In this document: one piece after another, positions 35,264-44,198 of the stretch
How the letters are laid out: each line of letters begins with the position of its first letter
Numbering within the stretch: position 1 is the first letter of the stretch
Origin: Xanthomonas hortorum
GTDB lineage: Bacteria; Pseudomonadota; Gammaproteobacteria; Xanthomonadales; Xanthomonadaceae
NCBI RefSeq assembly: GCF_024339125.1
Contig: NZ_CP101417.1
Coordinates: 5,379,373 to 5,443,372 of the forward strand
Length of the DNA: 64,000 bases
Reading direction: 5' to 3'
Position numbers and translations under genes: made by a program
Notes under the pieces: model-generated
Told to the model about the DNA's origin: nothing
The model's database searches: none
Seen by the model: only the letters and a program-made list of their open reading frames with translations

Positions 35264-36877
35264 TTGCCATCCAGCGCATCGCTTATCGACCGGTTCCAGT
35301 CAGCGCCGCAGCGCGAGCTGTACTTTTTTTCGCTGTACCGGGTGCTGGTGGCGGGCCTGATCGCCGCACTGGTGTTCAGCCCCTTGTCCGATGCCATCCC
35401 CGAGCCGCGCTACCCGCGTCTGGCCGCCGGTGTGGCGATCGGGTACCTCTGCATCGCCGTGCCGCTGCTGTTCTGGGGCCGCAGCGAGCGCAGGCTGACC
35501 ACCACCGTGTTCTGCTCGGTGCTGGCCGACATCCTTGCCGCTACCCTGGCCACGCACGCGCTGCCCGGCGCCAGTGCCGGCATCGCGATGATGTTGCTGT
35601 TCAATGTCGCCGCTGCCTCGCTGCTGCTGCGCCTGCGCTACGGCATGAGCATCGCGGTGCTCGCCAGCGGCGCCATCGTGCTGGAATACCTGTGGACCCT
35701 GCTCGAAGGCGGCGGCGCCGCCCGCCCGGTGGCCGAACTGGCCATGTTCGCCACCAGCTACGTCGCGGTGGCCTTCATCTGCGAACAGATCGGCTCGCGC
35801 GCGCGCCGCAACCAGGTGCTGGCGGAAGAACGCGGCGCGCAGGTGGCCAATCTCTACGAAATCAACGAACTGATCATCCGCCGCATGCGCACCGGCGTGC
35901 TGGTGGTCGATACGCACAACCACATCACCCTGGCCAACGAAGCGGCACTGGCGCTGCTGGGCGATGGCGACCAGCGCAACGCCCCGGCCGACCTGTCGCT
36001 GGCCGCACTCACCCCGGAACTGGCGCGCCGCCTGCAACGCTGGCGCAGCGGCTGGCGCGAGGAAGAGGCCCCACTGCAACTGGGCGCCGACCGCCCGGAA
36101 GTGCAGCCGCGCTTCGTGCGCCTGCTCGCCGACAGCGACCTGGTACTGATCTTTCTGGACGACGCCACGGTGGTGTCGCGGCGCGCCGAATCGCTCACCC
36201 TGTCGGCAATGGGACGCTTCTCGGCCAGCCTGGCGCACGAAATCCGCAACCCGCTCGCTGCAATCAGCTACGCCTCGCAGTTGCTGGAAGAGTCCCCGGA
36301 TATCGGCGATGCCGACCGCCGCCTGCTGCAGATCATCCACCAGCAATGCCAACGCACCAACGGCATCGTCGAAAGCGTGCTCGCGCTGGCCCGGCGCGAG
36401 CGCGCCAACCCGGACAACCTGGACCTAGCCGCATTCGTGCGCCGCTTCGTGGTCGAGTACCGGCAGACCCTGTCGATGGAAACCGACATTCTGGAAGCCA
36501 GCATCCAGGGCGCCTCGGTGCATGCGCTGGTCGACCCAAAGCACCTCCACCAGATCCTGACCGCCCTGGTCCACAACGCACTCAAGTACGGCCGGGTCAT
36601 GGACGAACCGGCGCGGGTCAAGCTGCGCGTGGAGCGCCTGGAGCGCATGGCGGTGATCGATGTCATCGACCGCGGGCCCGGCATTCCGGAGACGGTGGCC
36701 GCACAACTGTTCCGCCCGTTCTACACCACCTCCGAGCACGGCACCGGGCTGGGCCTGTACATCGCCCAGGAGCTGTGCCGCGCCAACCAGGCGCAACTGG
36801 ATTACGTCTCTGTGCCCGGCGGCGGCGCGTGTTTCCGGATCCTGTTGCAGGGGCCCAATAGCCTGCTTGGGAAGTGA
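35264..36877 (+). CDS. pilS: Type IV pilus sensor histidine kinase PilS
   Basis: A 537-residue membrane kinase that, with PilR, senses pilin level and controls pilA. The start is TTG at 35264, with GGGGGA 7 nt upstream; the open frame goes further up but without an alternative near the conserved FQSAPQRELYFFSLYRVLVA. About six membrane helices fill residues 20-175. A PAS-like linker (MRTGVLVVDTHNHITLANEA) follows. The H-box is SLAHEIRNPLAAISYASQ with His325. N and G boxes are VHNALKYG, IDRGPGIPE and HGTGLGLYIAQEL. Confidence 0.92.
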   Translation: MPSSASLIDRFQSAPQRELYFFSLYRVLVAGLIAALVFSPLSDAIPEPRYPRLAAGVAIGYLCIAVPLLFWGRSERRLTTTVFCSVLADILAATLATHALPGASAGIAMMLLFNVAAASLLLRLRYGMSIAVLASGAIVLEYLWTLLEGGGAARPVAELAMFATSYVAVAFICEQIGSRARRNQVLAEERGAQVANLYEINELIIRRMRTGVLVVDTHNHITLANEAALALLGDGDQRNAPADLSLAALTPELARRLQRWRSGWREEEAPLQLGADRPEVQPRFVRLLADSDLVLIFLDDATVVSRRAESLTLSAMGRFSASLAHEIRNPLAAISYASQLLEESPDIGDADRRLLQIIHQQCQRTNGIVESVLALARRERANPDNLDLAAFVRRFVVEYRQTLSMETDILEASIQGASVHALVDPKHLHQILTALVHNALKYGRVMDEPARVKLRVERLERMAVIDVIDRGPGIPETVAAQLFRPFYTTSEHGTGLGLYIAQELCRANQAQLDYVSVPGGGACFRILLQGPNSLLGK

Positions 36878-37021
36878 GTGATTGCTGCCCTGCATGTCTG
36901 AAACTCGGATCCAAGGTGACAGCGCGACGCATTGATGGACGTACGTGTGTGGTGGCTCTACGTGGGCCCAAACCCCGACGACAATTGTCGTCCGTCATCG
37001 CGCTGGGCTATCGTGCGCACC

Positions 37022-38410
37022 ATGAGCGAACCCAAAAGTGCCCTGGTTGTCGATGACGAGCGTGATATCCGCGAGTTGCTTGTTCTCACCCTGGGCCGGA
37101 TGGGCCTGCGCATCAGCACCGCCGCCAACCTGGCCGAAGCGCGCGAGCTGCTGGCCAACAACCCCTACGACCTGTGCCTGACCGACATGCGCCTGCCCGA
37201 TGGCAACGGCATCGAACTGGTCACCGAAATCTCCAAGCAGTATCCGCAGACCCCGGTGGCGATGATTACCGCGTTCGGCAGCATGGACCTGGCGGTGGAA
37301 GCCTTGAAGGCCGGCGCGTTCGACTTCGTCAGCAAGCCGGTGGACATCAGCGTGCTGCGCGGCCTGGTCAAGCACGCGCTGGAATTGAACAACCGCGACC
37401 GCCCCGCCCCGCCACCGCCGGAACAGGCCAGCCGCCTACTCGGCGACTCCAGCGCGATGGAAAGCCTGCGCGCCACCATCGGCAAGGTCGCGCGCAGCCA
37501 GGCGCCGGTTTACATCGTCGGCGAATCGGGCGTGGGCAAGGAGCTGGTCGCACGCACCATCCACGAACAAGGCGCACGCGCAGCCGGCCCGTTCGTGCCG
37601 GTGAACTGCGGCGCCATTCCCGCCGAATTGATGGAGAGCGAATTCTTCGGCCACAAGAAAGGCAGCTTCACCGGCGCGCATGCCGACAAGCCTGGCCTGT
37701 TCCAGGCCGCGCATGGCGGCACGCTGTTTCTGGACGAAGTGGCCGAATTGCCGCTGCAGATGCAGGTCAAACTACTGCGCGCCATCCAGGAGAAATCGGT
37801 GCGCCCGGTCGGCGCCTCTACCGAATCGCTGGTGGACGTGCGCATTCTCTCGGCCACCCACAAGGACCTCGGTGACCTGGTCTCCGACGGCCGTTTCCGC
37901 CACGACTTGTACTACCGCATCAACGTGATCGAACTGCGCGTCCCGCCCCTGCGCGAACGCAGCGGCGACCTGCCGCAACTGGCCGCCGCCATTATCGCGC
38001 GCCTGGCACGCAGCCACGGCCGCCCGATTCCGCTGCTGACCCAATCCGCACTCGACGCGCTGGACACATACGGTTTTCCCGGCAACGTACGCGAACTGGA
38101 AAACATCCTCGAACGCGCCCTGGCCCTGGCCGAAGACGACCAGATCAGCGCCAGCGATCTGCGCCTGCCCGCCCACGGCGGCCACCGCCTCGCCGCCAGC
38201 CCCGGCAGCGCCGCCATCGAACCGCGCGAAGCCGTGGTCGACATCGACCCCGCCTCGGCCGCCCTGCCCTCTTACATCGAGCAACTCGAGCGCGCCGCGA
38301 TCCAGAAAGCGCTGGAAGAAAACCGCTGGAACAAGACCAGAACCGCCGCGCAGCTAGGCATCACGTTTCGGGCGCTGCGCTACAAGCTCAAGAAGTTGGG
38401 GATGGAGTGA
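37022..38410 (+). CDS. pilR: Sigma-54-dependent response regulator PilR
   Basis: A 462-residue NtrC-type activator. The receiver domain has LVVDDERD and phospho-acceptor Asp55 (LCLTDMRLPDG). The AAA+ domain carries Walker A GESGVGKE, the sigma-54 contact loop as GSFTGA (Ser instead of Ala at position 2), Walker B GGTLFLDEVAELPL and RFRHDLYYRINVIE. The C-terminal Fis-type helix-turn-helix is NKTRTAAQLGITFRALRYKL. It follows pilS by 144 bp and should activate the sigma-54 promoter of pilA at 41797-41811. Confidence 0.95.
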   Translation: MSEPKSALVVDDERDIRELLVLTLGRMGLRISTAANLAEARELLANNPYDLCLTDMRLPDGNGIELVTEISKQYPQTPVAMITAFGSMDLAVEALKAGAFDFVSKPVDISVLRGLVKHALELNNRDRPAPPPPEQASRLLGDSSAMESLRATIGKVARSQAPVYIVGESGVGKELVARTIHEQGARAAGPFVPVNCGAIPAELMESEFFGHKKGSFTGAHADKPGLFQAAHGGTLFLDEVAELPLQMQVKLLRAIQEKSVRPVGASTESLVDVRILSATHKDLGDLVSDGRFRHDLYYRINVIELRVPPLRERSGDLPQLAAAIIARLARSHGRPIPLLTQSALDALDTYGFPGNVRELENILERALALAEDDQISASDLRLPAHGGHRLAASPGSAAIEPREAVVDIDPASAALPSYIEQLERAAIQKALEENRWNKTRTAAQLGITFRALRYKLKKLGME

Positions 38411-38448
38411 GGGTGGTTTACACCAAATCTCACCCTCGCCCATCCGGG

Positions 38449-38454
38449 TATAAT
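38449..38454 (+). promoter_or_regulatory. Candidate -10 box for the Fic toxin-antitoxin pair
   Basis: A perfect TATAAT lies 30 bp before the antitoxin ATG, in the 73-bp gap after pilR. No -35 at standard spacing was seen; TTTACA at 38417 is too far. The pair probably has its own promoter rather than reading through from pilR. Confidence 0.4.
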
Positions 38455-38483
38455 TGCGATAGCCACGTGTCCGGGAAGTCGAC

Positions 38484-38666
38484 ATGAAGAAGCCTAGACT
38501 AGAGACCGTTGTCGAGCATTATCGCGCCACTCGCAGGGACAACTTTGCCGCCAGCCAACGCCTGGAAGGCATCAAAACCCCTGACACGGCCGCAAACAAT
38601 CAGAACCCCTTACCCAGCAAAGATGCATTGCGCAAGAAGTACTTGGCCCTTTCCCGCCCAGGATGA
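38484..38666 (+). CDS. YhfG-like antitoxin of the Fic toxin
   Basis: A 60-residue protein resembling E. coli YhfG: its core DNFAASQRLEGIKTP parallels the YhfG stretch NFQASRRLEG. The segment SQRLEG fits the inhibitory motif (S/T)xxxE(G/N) of class I Fic antitoxins, whose Glu blocks ATP binding in the toxin active site. GGGAAG precedes the ATG. Its TGA overlaps the toxin ATG by an ATGA junction, so the antitoxin is made first and translation is coupled. Confidence 0.8.
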   Translation: MKKPRLETVVEHYRATRRDNFAASQRLEGIKTPDTAANNQNPLPSKDALRKKYLALSRPG

Positions 38667-39280
38667 AAGGCAAGTATGCGGTCGTCGCTGACCCCGCCTG
38701 TTATCCCGACACAGGCGTTCTCCGCAATAAACTGAACATCGTCGACCCGGATATGTTGGAGGCAGCCGAAGCCGCCTTCGCAGCAACCGCAGTGCAATCC
38801 ATCGAAATAGGCGCACCGCCATTCGATCTTGCTTATCTTTGCAGCCTACATCGGCAACTGTTCGATGAAGTCTACGATTGGGCAGGCATGCTCAGAACCG
38901 TGGATATCGCCAAGGGCGCCACGCGATTTTGCATCAGCAGTCGCATAGAAGCCGAAGCGAATCGCGTTCTGAGCCAGCTGGACGCTACCGATCCGACCAC
39001 CCTGCCTCGCTCCGCGCAGATACAGTTGGTCGCAGAGCTCTATGGCGAACTGAACATGATTCACCCCTTCCGTGAGGGAAACGGTCGGACTCAGCGCCTA
39101 TTCTTTGAGCATTGGTTGCTGCTCAATGGACTGGCGGTCTCGTGGAAGCATGTGAGCGCAGGCACCTGGGTTGCAGCCTGCATCGCTGCAGTGTCATGCG
39201 ATTACGCACCGCTGGAAAAAGTGTTCGATAGTTGCATCACGCAGATCGAAGAACCGTCAGTCGATCAGGATTACGACTGA
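38663..39280 (+). CDS. Fic-family AMP-transferase toxin
   Basis: A 205-residue Fic protein. The catalytic motif IHPFREGNGRTQR (His134) matches HxFx(D/E)GNGRxxR completely, so the protein should be able to AMPylate targets. The flap region is around RFCISSRIEAEAN. Length and partner resemble the E. coli Fic/YhfG pair, whose toxin family modifies topoisomerases in related systems. The gene sits between pilR and pilB, convergent with pilB (8 bp apart), and is not part of the conserved pilus genes. AT content is a little higher than in neighbours. Confidence 0.9.
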   Translation: MKGKYAVVADPACYPDTGVLRNKLNIVDPDMLEAAEAAFAATAVQSIEIGAPPFDLAYLCSLHRQLFDEVYDWAGMLRTVDIAKGATRFCISSRIEAEANRVLSQLDATDPTTLPRSAQIQLVAELYGELNMIHPFREGNGRTQRLFFEHWLLLNGLAVSWKHVSAGTWVAACIAAVSCDYAPLEKVFDSCITQIEEPSVDQDYD

Positions 39281-39288
39281 CGCTCCAC

Positions 39289-41025
39289 TCAGTCCTTGGT
39301 CACCCGATTGATCTCAGCCAAGCTCGTCACCCCATGTGCCGCCTTCACCAGCGCCGACTGCCGTAAATCGCGGATGCCGATTCTCTGCGCCGCCTCGGCG
39401 ATCTGCATCGCGTTACCGCCTTCCAGCACGATCGCGCCGATCTCGTCGGTCATCGGCATCACCTGGTAGATACCGGTACGGCCCTTATAACCTTCGGTGC
39501 ACTCGTCGCAGCCGACCGCCTCGTACAGTTCGATTCCGGCAGCGATCTGCTCAGCGGTGAACCCTTCGGCCAACAGCGCGTGCTCCGGCAGCGGTGCCTT
39601 GCGCTTGCAGTTATTGCACAACCGCCGCGCCAGACGCTGCGCAATAACCAAGGTCACCGACGAAGTGATGTTGTACGGCGCAATGCCCATGTTCATCAGA
39701 CGCGCGATGGTCTGCGGCGCATCGTTGGTATGCAGCGTCGACAACACCATGTGACCGGTCTGTGCCGCCTTGATCGCAATCTCGGCCGTCTCCAGGTCGC
39801 GGATTTCGCCGACCATGATGATGTCCGGATCCTGGCGCAGGAACGAGCGCAGCGCCGCAGCAAACGTCATGCCGCGCTTGACGTTTTGCTGCACCTGATT
39901 GACGCCCGGCAAGCGGATTTCGACCGGATCCTCGGCCGTGGAGATGTTGCGCGTCTCGTCGTTCAAGATGCCCAGCGCCGTATACAACGACACCGTCTTG
40001 CCCGAACCGGTCGGCCCGGTCACCAGCACCATGCCGTACGGCTTGTGGATCGCATCCAGGAACAACTTCTGCTGATCCGCCTCGTAGCCCAGCTTCTCGA
40101 TTCCCAACTTGGCCGCACTGGCGTCCAGAATACGCAGCACCACCTTCTCGCCAAACAAGGTCGGCAAGGTGCTGACACGGAAGTCGATCTGCTTGGTCTT
40201 GGACAGGTTGAGCTTGATACGCCCATCCTGCGGCACCCGCTTCTCGGCGATGTCCAGCTGCGACATCACCTTCAGGCGCGCCGCAATGCGCTGGCTCAGC
40301 TTTACCGGCGCCTTGGCTACGTTCTTCAGCAAGCCGTCGATCCGCAAGCGCACCCGGTAGTCGTCTTCATACGGCTCGAAATGGATGTCGGAGGCTCCCC
40401 GCCGGATCGCATCCACCAGCACCTTGTTGACGAACTTCACCACCGGCGTGTCATCGCCCTTGGCATCGACCCCGGAATCCCCGCCGGCGCCCATGTCCTC
40501 GTCCCCGGCCGAGACGTCCAGGTCCCCCATCTCTTCGTCATCGTCACCCATTGACGAGCCAAACGAAGCGCTATTCGCCTGCCATTGCTCCAATGTGCGA
40601 CGAATCTGATCTTCATCGACCAAAATCGGCTCGACAACCAGATTGGTGTGGAACTTGATGTCGTCCAGCGCACGCGTCTGGGTCGGGTTGCTCACCCCCA
40701 CGAACAACCGATTGCCGCGCTTGAACAACGGCAGCACCTGGTATTTCTGAAGCAACTCCTCACTGACCAGCTTGATCGCATTCTGGCTAGCATCGAAAGA
40801 CGACATATCCAACAACGGCATGCCAAATTCAACGGCATTTGCTGCGGCAAGCTGCGCACTGCTAACCAGCTTCTTCTCAGCAAACCATTGAGGCAACGGG
40901 ATTTTGGCGAGAGTTGCCTGCTCCATGGCGGACCGAGCAACCGTCTCTTCTAAAGCCCCATCCTGCACCAAGCGACGAGCAATACCGGTTATGCCAACAA
41001 GGTTGACTGAGCTAAAAGCATTCAT
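39289..41025 (-). CDS. pilB: Type IV pilus assembly ATPase PilB
   Basis: A 578-residue hexameric ATPase that powers pilus extension. The start is ATG 41025 with AGAGG 8 nt upstream. The N-terminal MshEN-like region is followed by an acidic insert at about residues 158-195 (MGDDDEEMGDLDVSAGDED). Walker A is VTGPTGSGKTVSLY, the Asp box STAEDPVEI, Walker B DPDIIMVGEIRD, the His box STLHTNDA. A zinc tetracysteine is complete: CNNC and CDEC. It lies on the minus strand behind pilA, opposite to pilC. Confidence 0.96.
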   Translation of the reverse strand: MNAFSSVNLVGITGIARRLVQDGALEETVARSAMEQATLAKIPLPQWFAEKKLVSSAQLAAANAVEFGMPLLDMSSFDASQNAIKLVSEELLQKYQVLPLFKRGNRLFVGVSNPTQTRALDDIKFHTNLVVEPILVDEDQIRRTLEQWQANSASFGSSMGDDDEEMGDLDVSAGDEDMGAGGDSGVDAKGDDTPVVKFVNKVLVDAIRRGASDIHFEPYEDDYRVRLRIDGLLKNVAKAPVKLSQRIAARLKVMSQLDIAEKRVPQDGRIKLNLSKTKQIDFRVSTLPTLFGEKVVLRILDASAAKLGIEKLGYEADQQKLFLDAIHKPYGMVLVTGPTGSGKTVSLYTALGILNDETRNISTAEDPVEIRLPGVNQVQQNVKRGMTFAAALRSFLRQDPDIIMVGEIRDLETAEIAIKAAQTGHMVLSTLHTNDAPQTIARLMNMGIAPYNITSSVTLVIAQRLARRLCNNCKRKAPLPEHALLAEGFTAEQIAAGIELYEAVGCDECTEGYKGRTGIYQVMPMTDEIGAIVLEGGNAMQIAEAAQRIGIRDLRQSALVKAAHGVTSLAEINRVTKD

Positions 41026-41213
41026 CACTCACGCCTCTCTAAATTCACTCACAACAGTATTAATACTTTTTCGAATCATTTCTAATCAGAAAATCCCCGG
41101 AAGAACCTCAAATACGGATGCTTCGAATAATCACTAACGAATCAAATACCGGCAGAAAATAGATGGAATTTCAGCTCAAATAGCAATAAAAAATCATTAC
41201 AACCCATACAAGC

Positions 41214-41241
41214 AAGGGGAGAGCCGCAAGACTCTCCCCTT
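41214..41241 (-). terminator. Hairpin between pilA and pilB
   Basis: Perfect 10-bp stem AAGGGGAGAG / CTCTCCCCTT with an 8-nt loop, 37-64 bp after the pilA stop. No strong T-run follows, so it is probably a partial terminator or a 3'-end stabiliser that lets pilA be expressed above pilB. The surrounding 41030-41277 is AT-rich and holds no second pilin gene. Confidence 0.6.
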
Positions 41242-41277
41242 ATCTCAACTAGGCAACAATGTCACAGAGCCGAATTG

Positions 41278-41703
41278 TTAGGTACCGCGACAGGTAGCAG
41301 GACGATACTTCACATCGATGGTACCAGCACACACCCAGGAGACCTGACCGTTGGCTGCCTTAGTACCAGTTAGTGTAATTGTTCCAGTAGGAGTACTGCC
41401 ACCCAAATCCTTGGCGGTTGCAGTGATGACACCCGTGGCGCCACCCACATAGGCGACACTCGCCACATACTTGGATGCCTGTGTCTCGACAGTAAAGGTG
41501 GCGGGCATATTAGTAGCACTGGTATCGGCAGCAGCAGCTTCCGAAACTGCCGTGCGTGCCGAAGACGCGGCCAGCATCACTTCCGAAACGCGCGCCTTGA
41601 CCAGGTAATCCTGATAAGCCGGCAGTGCGATGGCAGCCAGAATTGCGATGATCGCAACCACAATCATCAATTCGATCAGGGTAAAACCTTGTTGCTTCTT
41701 CAT
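41278..41703 (-). CDS. pilA: Type IVa major pilin PilA
   Basis: A 141-residue prepilin. The leader MKKQQG is cut by PilD before Phe in [19 protein letters not shown], with the essential Glu at +5. The variable C-terminal domain is rich in Thr/Ala/Gly and has two Cys (SWVCAG and PATCRGT), giving the usual disulfide loop. GGGGA lies 7 nt before the ATG. A sigma-54 promoter lies at 41797-41811. Only one pilin gene is present here, whereas related strains often carry two at this locus. Confidence 0.95.
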   Translation of the reverse strand: MKKQQGFTLIELMIVVAIIAILAAIALPAYQDYLVKARVSEVMLAASSARTAVSEAAAADTSATNMPATFTVETQASKYVASVAYVGGATGVITATAKDLGGSTPTGTITLTGTKAANGQVSWVCAGTIDVKYRPATCRGT

Positions 41704-41796
41704 GAGTACATCCCCTAGAGGTTTATGGAATTGCCGAAATCTCCGGCCTGGGCACTCCGCGCGTCCAGCCAGGGCGTGTTGTGCGAATTGATACAT

Positions 41797-41811
41797 GCAG
41801 GTTGTATGCCA
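41797..41811 (-). promoter_or_regulatory. Sigma-54 promoter of pilA
   Basis: On the minus strand the sequence is TGGCATACAACCTGC, against consensus TGGCAC-N5-TTGC: GG and GC are exactly 10 nt apart, with changes only at C6 and T12. It is about 94-108 bp upstream of the pilA ATG, which predicts a leader of roughly 80 nt. PilR is encoded in the window. Confidence 0.75.
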
Positions 41812-42055
41812 ACCATCGATGACCAGCTCGTTTCGTTCCCCGGAACAGATGATGCCAGGCATTTCCGCAGATGGAAGCACACTTTTTTGCAACTGCGACG
41901 GAGCAGACCATGTGACGCGGCAGGTCACATTTCGACCACTAAGCGCGCGCCCATAGGTCAATGAGCGTCCAGCAAATCACAGGATGTCCTCATCAGCCAA
42001 ACACGCTAACATCAACGCAAAGTCCGGCCTGGGGATGGCTGGAGGGGAGCTCAAC

Positions 42056-43315
42056 ATGTCAGTCGCGCGTAGCGCCATCAAGAAGCAACCGGTCGACCGG
42101 AACACCAGCCTGCTGCAGACCTTCGTTTGGGAAGGAGCTGACAAGCGTGGCGTGAAGATGAAGGGAGAGCAGACAGCCCGCAACGCCAATATGTTGCGAG
42201 CAGAGCTGCGCCGTCAGGGCATCGTGCCCAGCATGGTGAAGCAAAAGCCGAAGCCCCTGTTCGGAGCGGCGGGCAAGAAAATTACCGCCAAAGACATTGC
42301 GTTCTTCAGCCGTCAGATGGCGACGATGATGAAGTCAGGCGTGCCCATCGTCAGTTCTCTGGAGATCATCGGCGAGGGACACAAGAACCCACGCATGAAG
42401 AAGATGGTCGGCCAGGTCAGGACTGACATTGAGGGGGGATCCTCGCTCTACGAGTCCATCAGCAAACATCCCGTCCAGTTTGACGAGCTCTACCGCAATC
42501 TTGTCCGCGCGGGCGAAGGTGCCGGCGTACTGGAGACTGTCCTAGATACGGTCGCAACGTACAAAGAGAACATTGAAGCCCTCAAGGGCAAGATCAAAAA
42601 GGCAATGTTCTACCCTGCCATGGTGGTTGCCGTGGCAATCGTTGTAAGTGCGATTTTGCTTATCTTCGTGGTACCTCAGTTCGAAGAGGTATTCAAGAAT
42701 TTCGGCGCTGAACTACCGGCATTCACTCAGCTGCTCGTCAATGCCTCGCGCTTTATGGTCAGCTATTGGTGGTTGATGCTGATGGTGACAGTTGGATCTA
42801 TCGTTGGCTTCATCTTTGCCTACAAACGTTCTCCACGGATGCAGCATGCACTTGACCGGTTGATCCTCAAGGTCCCCGTGATTGGGCAGATCATGCACAA
42901 CAGCGCAATTGCACGTTTTGCACGCACTACTGCCGTAACGTTCAAGGCAGGCGTACCTCTCGTCGAGGCACTTGGGATCGTTGCAGGTGCCACCGGCAAC
43001 AAGGTCTACGAAGAGGCCGTACTGCGGATGCGCGACGACGTATCGGTCGGCTATCCGGTGAACATGGCGATGAAACAAGTGAATCTGTTTCCGCACATGG
43101 TGGTGCAGATGACCGCAATTGGCGAAGAAGCAGGCGCTTTGGACACGATGTTGTTCAAGGTAGCTGACTACTTCGAGGAGGAAGTCAACAACGCCGTGGA
43201 CGCGCTCAGCAGCCTGCTTGAACCACTGATCATGGTGTTCATTGGTACCATCGTCGGCGGCATGGTCATCGGCATGTATCTTCCGATCTTCAAACTCGGC
43301 GCTGTGGTGGGTTAA
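42056..43315 (+). CDS. pilC: Type IV pilus inner-membrane platform protein PilC
   Basis: A 419-residue GspF/PilC protein that couples PilB to pilin assembly. GGAGGGGAG precedes the chosen ATG. Two GspF cytoplasmic domains are visible: FFSRQMATMMKSGVPIVSSL in the first half and FARTTAVTFKAGVPLVEALG in the second. Each is followed by the LV(R)xGExAGxL motif (LVRAGEGAGVLETVL and MTAIGEEAGALDTML). Three membrane helices lie near residues 185-208, 235-258 and 390-412. Codon use is somewhat less GC-rich than in pilD. It is divergent from pilA. Confidence 0.95.
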   Translation: MSVARSAIKKQPVDRNTSLLQTFVWEGADKRGVKMKGEQTARNANMLRAELRRQGIVPSMVKQKPKPLFGAAGKKITAKDIAFFSRQMATMMKSGVPIVSSLEIIGEGHKNPRMKKMVGQVRTDIEGGSSLYESISKHPVQFDELYRNLVRAGEGAGVLETVLDTVATYKENIEALKGKIKKAMFYPAMVVAVAIVVSAILLIFVVPQFEEVFKNFGAELPAFTQLLVNASRFMVSYWWLMLMVTVGSIVGFIFAYKRSPRMQHALDRLILKVPVIGQIMHNSAIARFARTTAVTFKAGVPLVEALGIVAGATGNKVYEEAVLRMRDDVSVGYPVNMAMKQVNLFPHMVVQMTAIGEEAGALDTMLFKVADYFEEEVNNAVDALSSLLEPLIMVFIGTIVGGMVIGMYLPIFKLGAVVG

Positions 43316-43321
43316 AACGTA

Positions 43322-44185
43322 ATGGCATTTCTCGACCAGCATCCCGGTCTCGGCTTTCCCGCCGCGGCCGGACTGGGACTGCTGATCGGCAGCTTCCTGA
43401 ACGTGGTGATCCTGCGCTTGCCCAAGCGCATGGAGTGGCAGTGGCGGCGCGATGCGCGCGAGATCCTGGAGCTGCCGGACATCTACGAGCCGCCGCCGCC
43501 GGGGATCGTGGTGGAGCCCTCGCATGATCCGGTCACCGGCGACAAGCTCAAGTGGTGGGAGAACATTCCGCTCTTCAGCTGGCTGATGTTGCGAGGCAAG
43601 TCGCGCTACAGCGGCAAGCCGATCTCGCTCCAGTATCCGCTGGTGGAGTTGCTGACTTCCATCCTGTGCGTGGCCAGCGTTTGGCGCTTCGGCTTCGGCT
43701 GGCAGGGCTTTGGCGCGATCGTGCTGAGCTGCTTTCTGGTGGCGATGTCGGGCATCGACCTGCGCCACAAGCTGCTGCCGGACCAGCTGACCTTGCCGCT
43801 GATGTGGTTGGGCCTGGTCGGCTCGATGGACAACCTCTACATGCCGGCCAAGCCCGCCCTGCTGGGCGCGGCGGTGGGCTATGTCTCGCTATGGACAGTG
43901 TGGTGGCTGTTCAAGCAGCTCACCGGCAAGGAAGGCATGGGCCACGGGGACTTCAAGCTGCTGGCCGCGCTCGGTGCCTGGTGCGGGCTGAAAGGTATCC
44001 TGCCGATCATCCTGATCTCCTCGCTGGTCGGCGCCATCCTCGGCTCGATCTGGCTGGTGGCCAAAGGCCGCGACCGCGCTACCCCGATCCCGTTCGGCCC
44101 CTACTTGGCCATTGCCGGCTGGGTGGTGTTCTTCTGGGGCAACGATCTGGTGGACGGCTACCTGCACTTCGCAGGCCTGCGTTGA
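43322..44185 (+). CDS. pilD: Prepilin peptidase/N-methyltransferase PilD, lacking the zinc cysteines
   Basis: A 287-residue membrane aspartyl protease that cleaves and methylates PilA and type II secretion pseudopilins. The methyltransferase-side start GSFLNVVILRLP is present. Catalytic Asp are in SGIDLRHKLLPD and GMGHGDFKLLAALGAWCG. The cytoplasmic loop (about residues 40-105) has no CxxC...CxxC; the only Cys are inside membrane segments. That loss is known for Xanthomonas XpsO/PilD. It is 6 bp after pilC and 13 bp before coaE, one operon. Confidence 0.95.
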   Translation: MAFLDQHPGLGFPAAAGLGLLIGSFLNVVILRLPKRMEWQWRRDAREILELPDIYEPPPPGIVVEPSHDPVTGDKLKWWENIPLFSWLMLRGKSRYSGKPISLQYPLVELLTSILCVASVWRFGFGWQGFGAIVLSCFLVAMSGIDLRHKLLPDQLTLPLMWLGLVGSMDNLYMPAKPALLGAAVGYVSLWTVWWLFKQLTGKEGMGHGDFKLLAALGAWCGLKGILPIILISSLVGAILGSIWLVAKGRDRATPIPFGPYLAIAGWVVFFWGNDLVDGYLHFAGLR

Positions 44186-44198
44186 CGGTGGCACGACG

